From: CTSoil-043 sp963821235
Lineage (GTDB): Bacteria; Chloroflexota; Limnocylindria; Limnocylindrales; CSP1-4
NCBI GenBank assembly: GCA_963821235.1
Contig: CAWGCS010000001.1
Span: forward strand, 744,001-808,000
DNA length: 64,000 nucleotides
Direction: 5' to 3'
Shown piece by piece: positions 59,123 through 64,000 of this stretch (its first letter is position 1; every line of letters starts with the position of its first letter). The notes under the pieces were generated by a model. It did no database searches. It was not told the DNA's origin and saw nothing but the letters and a program-made list of their open reading frames with translations. The position numbers were made by a program, and so were the translations under genes.

Positions 59123-60190
59123 ATGCTGAAGATCGGTTCGACCGACGCGTTCGAGCGGCGGTACATGGGGCGGTTCCGATCCCTCGCCTCTGACTACGGC
59201 GAATTCGTCTACTACGAGCGCGACCGGGGCGCGCGCGACATCGGGCTTCACCTCACAAGGAGGCGTGCCTCCGGCGGCGAGGTTCTCGCCGGTCCCTTGT
59301 GCTGGTTCCAGATGAAGGGCCTGATGGCAGCGTCCCTCTCGATGGAGGACTTCAAGCGCTCTCCGGTCGTCAAGGTCCCGCTCTCCGTCGCCCATCTGCG
59401 CTACTGGCTACTCCAGCCGGTTCCCACCTACCTTGCCGTCTACGTCGAGAGCGCCGACCAGTTCCTGGTCCTGAACCTCACCAAGTACGTGGAGGAGCGG
59501 TGGGGGACGAGCATCCTCACGCTTGCTCAGGGAGAGGCCACCGTCGAGGTCCCGCGCGCCAGCCTGCTGGATGACCAGGCCTTCGACCTGATCATGGCCG
59601 AGTCGGACCGCGCGCAGTGGGCCAAAGCCCTCGGCTCCGACGAAGAGACGGCCGGAGCATGCCGCAAGGACTACAACCTGATCTGGCGCCTCGGGACCGC
59701 GGCCGAGCGGGGCGTCGAGCACCGGGTCGTGTTCTGGGACTACCAGAGCAAGACGCGAAGCCAGTTCTGGTTCCAGGAGCGAAACGCGGTGCCAGGGGGC
59801 GAGTGGATCGACGTCCGTGAGCACTGGCAGTTCATGATGGACGTCGACGGGCTCCAGGACGCGTACCCGTATGTCGAGCTACACCGGCTCGACGACGTCA
59901 TCGGGCCGACGGCGCCGGAGGCGGAGTTAACCCAGCGCGGCAAGCGATGGCTGGATGGCCCGCGGCTCCTTGGCGACCCGCCTCCGGTCGTGCTTGCGAA
60001 CGGCGACGTCGTGGAGGGGTTCAACTTCGTCGACGAGTACTTCCGATACCACTTCGGCGCGCGTCTCAATGCCCTCGGCCGGGAGCTCTTCGAGTCGGTG
60101 GCGTTCCTCCGAGAGGTCGGCCTGCTCGAGATCGACCTGAGCGAGAAGGAGATGCTCAGCGTCGCCCCCTGGCACGGACGGGCCGTGTAG
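59123..60190 (+). CDS. DUF4365-like nuclease-domain protein
   Basis: The 355-aa protein has an N-terminal domain with RDIGLHLTRRRASGGEVLAGPLCWFQMKG: an Asp, then Q-x-K, the DUF4365 form of PD-(D/E)XK. This is followed by MEDFKRSPVVKVPLSVAHLRYWLLQPVPTYLAVYV. The rest (residues 150-355) is not recognised. It is an isolated plus-strand gene in a minus-strand accessory cluster; DUF4365 proteins are often defence-linked. The 121 bp after it show nothing. Confidence 0.7.
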   Translation: MLKIGSTDAFERRYMGRFRSLASDYGEFVYYERDRGARDIGLHLTRRRASGGEVLAGPLCWFQMKGLMAASLSMEDFKRSPVVKVPLSVAHLRYWLLQPVPTYLAVYVESADQFLVLNLTKYVEERWGTSILTLAQGEATVEVPRASLLDDQAFDLIMAESDRAQWAKALGSDEETAGACRKDYNLIWRLGTAAERGVEHRVVFWDYQSKTRSQFWFQERNAVPGGEWIDVREHWQFMMDVDGLQDAYPYVELHRLDDVIGPTAPEAELTQRGKRWLDGPRLLGDPPPVVLANGDVVEGFNFVDEYFRYHFGARLNALGRELFESVAFLREVGLLEIDLSEKEMLSVAPWHGRAV

Positions 60191-60311
60191 GCGCTAGTGG
60201 TGAATGGCTGCGGAGCCGGCGCAGCTTGGCCGGAATAGCCCGGTGAACTCGGTTCAGGTGAAGCTGCCAATTCCGCGATTGGAGCTCGGGCGCGGGATCT
60301 GCGAGCGCCGT

Positions 60312-61376
60312 CTACTCAGAGTCGTTGCTCACGCAGTAGTCGATCTCGGGAAAGACGGGGCAGCCCCCCAGACACTGCTGGCGCACTGCGCAGTCACCGC
60401 ACCTGCCGGTCTTGTGCCGCGAGCGGAAGCCCGTGAAGGACGGGTGACCGCGCCAGATGTCGAGCAGGCTCGACTGCCGGAGTGATGCGCCGGCCTGCCC
60501 GGACTCGACCATAAGGGAGCACGGGTAGACCTCGAGGCGCTCCGAGACGAAGAGCGAGAACCGGCCGGCATCGCAACCCTCCAGACCCAGCCTGTTGGCG
60601 TTGCCCCAGCGCGCCAGCCCGGTGACGCCGCACGAGTCGAAGCCCACCCTCCACGGAAGCCGCGTGGTCGCGGCGAGCCGGAAGAACTCCGCGACGGCCG
60701 GGCTGCGCCTCGCCAGGAGGCCCTGGTCGCCGCCGCGACCCACCGGCTTGTAGGTGAGAAACACGACGGCGTGCACGCCCTCCAGGAAGGCCGGGGGTTC
60801 GCGCAGCCATGCCACCGCGGTCTCGACACTCGCGCTGGTGATCACGAAGTGCACATTGGTCGTGACGCCCCAGGCCGCGAGGCGAGCGACCGCATCCGCC
60901 GTCTCGGTGTAGGGCGCGTACGCGCTCACCGCGACAGCGCCGCAGTAGCGCTGGGTCGCGGCGAGGACATCGTCACCCAGGCCGCGACCGTTGGTCGTGT
61001 AGTTGGGCACAATGCCGTACTCCTCGCGCGTGAGCCGCAGGATCTCCGCGAAGTCCTGGTGCTGGTTCGGGTTCCCCCCTCCGAGCGCCACCTGGAACGC
61101 GTGCATCTCGTGAGCCTGGCGGATCACGTTCGCGTAGTCATCGAGCGCCAGGTGCGTGCCGGACCGATCGGACGCCCGGTAGCAGAAGGGGCACCGCCGG
61201 TCACACCAGTTCGTGATCGCGATGTCCAGGAGTTCGGGGCCGTGCTCGGCCCAGAAGGGCTCGGGCGCTCCCTGGTCCTCGATCCGAGCGAAGAACCCCG
61301 ACTTGGGGTTGAAGACGGCGCTGTAGCGCTCCTCCGGGAACCGCTTGACAACCAGGGCGGCAGGGCCGCCCGTCAC
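60312..61376 (-). CDS. Radical SAM/SPASM-type enzyme (peptide- or protein-modifying candidate)
   Basis: The 354-aa enzyme has the [4Fe-4S]-SAM motif ITNWCDRRCPFCYRAS (C-x3-C-x2-C, Cys58/62/65), a GGE-like VALGGGNPNQHQDF, a TTNGRGLGDD strand and a Cys-rich C-terminus: GLEGCDAGRF, VYPCSLM, then GRCGDCAVRQQCLGGCPV and DYC. This is the auxiliary-cluster (SPASM/Twitch) pattern of enzymes that mature RiPPs or form protein radicals. GTG 61376 overlaps the preceding stop as GTGA; GTG 61385 is an alternative. It is the last gene of a four-gene unit. Confidence 0.88.
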   Translation of the reverse strand: MTGGPAALVVKRFPEERYSAVFNPKSGFFARIEDQGAPEPFWAEHGPELLDIAITNWCDRRCPFCYRASDRSGTHLALDDYANVIRQAHEMHAFQVALGGGNPNQHQDFAEILRLTREEYGIVPNYTTNGRGLGDDVLAATQRYCGAVAVSAYAPYTETADAVARLAAWGVTTNVHFVITSASVETAVAWLREPPAFLEGVHAVVFLTYKPVGRGGDQGLLARRSPAVAEFFRLAATTRLPWRVGFDSCGVTGLARWGNANRLGLEGCDAGRFSLFVSERLEVYPCSLMVESGQAGASLRQSSLLDIWRGHPSFTGFRSRHKTGRCGDCAVRQQCLGGCPVFPEIDYCVSNDSE

Positions 61377-61774
61377 CAGACGCACTCCAGGCAGTTGAAG
61401 TAGATGCGCTCGTTCTCGACCTCGAAGGCGTCGGTGCAGAAGAAGGACTCAACCGGCCCCTCGTCACTGCTGAGCCGACCGAAGTACGCGGTGAGCCCTT
61501 GACCGGCGACCTTGCGAAGGCGTTCCGTCATTGCCTCGGACAGGCGCGAGTCCTCGAACCACTGCTCCGGCGGCAGGCTAGTGTCGACTCGAGAAAGGTC
61601 GACCGCCTCGCTCGATCCGAGGATCGAGTCGAGCAGCTCGCGGAATACGGGAGCGATCGGCGAGTCCGGCGCGACCCCCATGAGCTCGAGGAAGCCGGCC
61701 TCGTCCAGCTCCTTCGCGATGAGGAGGAAGGACGTGGACGAACTGTTGGTGATGAACCCAGCACGAGTTCTCAT
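61373..61774 (-). CDS. 133-aa protein with TNSSSTSF N-terminus and Cys-rich C-terminus; possible substrate of the radical SAM enzyme
   Basis: I know no function. The N-terminus MRTRAGFITNSSSTSFLLIA resembles the G-F-(V/I)-T-N-S-S-S-S-S-F motif that opens various uncharacterised proteins. The middle is helical and acidic. The C-terminus has FFCTDAF and ends YFNCLECVW. A short Ser/Thr block at one end and a CxxC-W at the other are both plausible targets for radical SAM chemistry. The start overlaps the upstream stop as ATGA, and the stop overlaps the radical SAM start, so the genes are translated as a set. Confidence 0.65.
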   Translation of the reverse strand: MRTRAGFITNSSSTSFLLIAKELDEAGFLELMGVAPDSPIAPVFRELLDSILGSSEAVDLSRVDTSLPPEQWFEDSRLSEAMTERLRKVAGQGLTAYFGRLSSDEGPVESFFCTDAFEVENERIYFNCLECVW

Positions 61775-62187
61775 GCGGTTTCCTCGACCTCCGCCCCGTC
61801 CCCGAGAAGCCTCGATAGCAGCTCGACTCCGCTGGCGTCCCCTAGAAAGGAGTGCCTCGGCCGGAACCGATAGATGCCGGCACTCTCGTCGAATGCCTTC
61901 GTCAGTTCGAGGGCCACGCCTTGAGGCAGGCGCTCTCGACGGCACAGGTACTGATCGAACGACCGGTACTCGATGGCGAAGTAGGATTGGAAGTCGGCCT
62001 TCAGGTCGAGGGACTGCACGAAGATCGCCGCGTGGAGCTGATCAATCAGCCCGAAGGCGTAGCTCCCGTCAGTGACTCGGGCACGCGCGAGCATGCGCGT
62101 GCGTGCGTCAGCCCCAGTCTCGGCAGGCCCCAGACAGACGATGTACTCGTCGAGGCCAAACTCGCCTGGAATCGCGAGGATCTTCAT
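61771..62187 (-). CDS. 138-aa protein of unknown function in the ATPase-radical SAM operon
   Basis: The protein starts MKILAIPGEFGLDEYIVCLG, has LIDQLHAAIFVQSLDLKADFQSYFAIEYRSFDQYL in the middle and an acidic end. It is soluble, mixed alpha/beta, with no family I recognise. It is coupled by ATGA overlaps on both sides, to the ATPase in front and the NSSSTSF protein behind. Confidence 0.6.
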   Translation of the reverse strand: MKILAIPGEFGLDEYIVCLGPAETGADARTRMLARARVTDGSYAFGLIDQLHAAIFVQSLDLKADFQSYFAIEYRSFDQYLCRRERLPQGVALELTKAFDESAGIYRFRPRHSFLGDASGVELLSRLLGDGAEVEETA

Positions 62188-64000
62188 CGTTCGGAAGCCC
62201 CGAGACGCGCGAGGAATCGAGCGGCCTCGCGCCGGACCTCCGGGCCGCCGTCTGTCGCGTCCCGTTCGGCGGCGGCGGCATACGGCTGAAGGTCGCGCAT
62301 CGAGCTCGACGCCCCTGAGAGCAATCTCCACAGGAAGGGCCGGTGCGCTTGAGGACCCTCCCTGAGGGCATCGCTCAAGAGGGCGAGAGCGTATTCGGGG
62401 CGGGCATCCAGCAACTCTCCGAACACCGCCATGGCGCCCGAATCGAGAGTAGGGGTGGCATTCACCGGAGCCAGGATCAGGAGGAGCCGGAAGAGCAGGT
62501 CCGCGCCCTCATGACGAGTCGGGTCGAGCCTGCCAAGCACCTTCTCCCGGACGAAGTCGCAGAAGCTACGTGCAAGGGCCTTCTGGCCGTACTGGCTCGC
62601 GCCGAACGCCGGCGTGACAACGTCCACGAAGAAGGCGGGGCCGGCGTCCTGGACCACCCTCAGGAGCAGGCCGAGGTTCAGGACGGTGTCGTGCGAGGGG
62701 TCCCACCGAACCGCCACCCTCCGGCAGAGGTCGATCGCTCGCGGGCCTCCGGCGCGAAGGGCGGCCTCCACGATCCGCTCGTCCTCGGCGTCCAGCTGGC
62801 TCGGCGGGACGTCGAAGACGGCCTCGTCGTAGGCGTGCGCGTACCACGGGTCATTGCGATAGGTCGCCAAGAAGGATTCATTGGAAGGGTCCCGCGCGGC
62901 GTAGAACAGAAAGCGCTGCAGACCTTCAGCACTCGGGGAGGTCGGCGGCTGCACTGCCAGCACCCGTCGGAACGCCTCGGCGTCCCGAGCGTGCACCGTC
63001 AGCAGATGCTCTGCGAGCAGGAAGTCGCGCATCTCGTCGAAGGTGAAGTTGAGGACCTCCCTGGGCTCGTCGAGTGCGGAGACGCGAGGCGTCAGGTCCT
63101 TTCTCAGGATCAGATCCTCGTCAAGCAGTGCCGTGAGTTCGCCATCGAGATCCGCCGGCACGACCTCACGGGGCACGTCGGCGAAATGCCCGCTTTCCAG
63201 CATGTGCTGAGCAAGGAGCCCGAGGACGCGACCGACCGCGGGCTTGCGAACCAGCGGTCGGACACCTGGCTGGCCCTCCGCCGTTCTCGCGGCGGCTTTC
63301 AGCTTTGTCGTGAGATACGTCTCGAAGATCTCACGCCGATAGCCGCTGTCCACGCGTGGCTGAACGTACTCGCGACCCCGGCCGCGGGCGCCATAGGCGT
63401 CGCAGAAGAAGCGCAGCAGAAGAACGTCACGCCTCAGCAGATCACGTACCCGCGGTGCAACCAGGCTCGGCTTTACCCGGAAGAAGCGGAAGTAGGTCGC
63501 GAGGAGCTCTCTGTGCTCGTCGTCGTCGAGTCGCTGGCCATGTGCCTCCGACACATGCAGCATGGGCCCGAGCCGTCCGGATAGGAGCTGTCCGAAGCGC
63601 TCTCTCAGGAACTCCGAACGGCACGTCATGAGGACCCGAACGTGCGAGAGGCGACTCAATTCCTCGAGCATGTGCTCGAGTTGCCCGGCGAACTCGCCGA
63701 TTCTCGGGTGCTCGTTGAGGCCGTCAATCACGAGCACGAATGGTTGCCGGCGCTGCTCACAGGTCTCCTCGAGGCTGCCTAGGGCCTCGGCCAGACTCGA
63801 CACGCCCGGCGGAAAGACCCGACGCCGCACTGCCTCGCCAAGATCGAGCTCCGGGCTGCGTGCCAACTCCCGCGCGGTCACGTACCCACAGGGGATGTCG
63901 TGGCGGAGGAGGAACCGCTCCGTGAAGTCGCAGACGAAGTTGGTCTTTCCCTGGCCCGCAGGGCCGGTGAGCAGGAAGAACGGCGCCGTCGAGCACCGCA
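62184..64000 (-). CDS. P-loop ATPase, NACHT/STAND-like (5' end outside window)
   Basis: At least 605 codons. The frame enters from the right edge with FFLLTGPAGQGKTNFVCDF (Walker A), then TARELARSPELDLGEAV. Walker B is FVLVIDGLNEHPRIGEF, followed by VRVLMTCRSEFLRERFG, the RxxR/sensor-1 form seen in NACHT-type NTPases. A winged-helix-like and helical-repeat region follows to the C-terminus (GPEVRREAARFLARLG). Such ATPases are common cores of bacterial immune sensors. The N-terminal effector or sensor domain, if any, lies outside the window. Confidence 0.8.
   Translation of the reverse strand, partial: RCSTAPFFLLTGPAGQGKTNFVCDFTERFLLRHDIPCGYVTARELARSPELDLGEAVRRRVFPPGVSSLAEALGSLEETCEQRRQPFVLVIDGLNEHPRIGEFAGQLEHMLEELSRLSHVRVLMTCRSEFLRERFGQLLSGRLGPMLHVSEAHGQRLDDDEHRELLATYFRFFRVKPSLVAPRVRDLLRRDVLLLRFFCDAYGARGRGREYVQPRVDSGYRREIFETYLTTKLKAAARTAEGQPGVRPLVRKPAVGRVLGLLAQHMLESGHFADVPREVVPADLDGELTALLDEDLILRKDLTPRVSALDEPREVLNFTFDEMRDFLLAEHLLTVHARDAEAFRRVLAVQPPTSPSAEGLQRFLFYAARDPSNESFLATYRNDPWYAHAYDEAVFDVPPSQLDAEDERIVEAALRAGGPRAIDLCRRVAVRWDPSHDTVLNLGLLLRVVQDAGPAFFVDVVTPAFGASQYGQKALARSFCDFVREKVLGRLDPTRHEGADLLFRLLLILAPVNATPTLDSGAMAVFGELLDARPEYALALLSDALREGPQAHRPFLWRLLSGASSSMRDLQPYAAAAERDATDGGPEVRREAARFLARLGASER

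Overview
The window is a high-GC bacterial chromosome segment (roughly 70% G+C by eye). It carries an F420-type deazaflavin-dependent reductase, an HspR-governed heat-shock cluster, HTH-TPR regulators, an IS3-family element, and many genes that start directly behind a TANNNT box. This combination suggests a Chloroflexota lineage such as Limnocylindria, with an actinobacterium as the alternative. That placement is inference; no rRNA or marker tree is available here.

Layout. 0-3 kb: start of a complex I operon (nuoA-B-C-D, minus strand, nuoD cut by the window edge). 3-10.4 kb: housekeeping genes (MidA-type methyltransferase, folK, glpX, purH, cupin, Nudix). 10.5-12.2 kb: an IS3-family element with a frameshifted orfB, abutting a ribulose-phosphate 3-epimerase gene whose 5' part is gone. 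12.4-20.1 kb: hsp20-hspR-lon-dnaJ-clpB, apparently one minus-strand transcription unit with a sigma70 promoter overlapped by a HAIR-like HspR operator. 20.1-23.8 kb: a potassium-type module (two TrkA/RCK proteins, UspA, a KimA/APC transporter). 24-30.5 kb: metallophosphoesterase, rsmG, a three-DnaA-box cluster, histidine kinase, CsoR-type regulator with an operator, hpt and neighbours. 30.6-36.1 kb: a complete branched-chain amino acid ABC system (livK-H-M-G-F), in which LivG has an unusual two-helix membrane insertion. 36.2-45.1 kb: GNAT, a NYN-domain protein with a long RG/AP-rich tail and perfect tandem repeats, holB, acylphosphatase, small unknowns, thioesterase, and a GGDEF-EAL protein. 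45.1-49.1 kb: HAD phosphatase, SufR-like regulator, aquaglyceroporin, nitrilase-type hydrolase, orphan FtsH-extracellular-like protein.

49-57.4 kb is regulatory and accessory. An EAL phosphodiesterase, an HTH-TPR regulator and a small HTH regulator lie on the minus strand, and divergent to them is a 44-codon gene for a secreted pro-peptide with its own consensus promoter, palindrome and terminator-like hairpin. This looks like an RRNPP-style peptide signalling locus. It is followed by a TetR remnant, vapBC, an autoregulated membrane-protein/HTH pair, a DDN-type reductase and a DUF4386-like protein. After a tRNA-Arg(CCG), 57.7-64 kb holds a second PIN-toxin pair, a decayed gene, a DUF4365-like nuclease, and a tightly coupled operon: P-loop (NACHT/STAND-like) ATPase, a 138-aa unknown, a 133-aa protein with a TNSSSTSF N-terminus and Cys-rich C-terminus, and a radical SAM/SPASM enzyme. 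That operon and the peptide locus are the two best candidates for undescribed systems.

Two signals recur. At least ten start codons sit 6-8 nt behind a TANNNT hexamer, implying leaderless transcripts. Three very short ORFs overlap the next gene by ATGA or GTGA, implying translational coupling through mini-cistrons.
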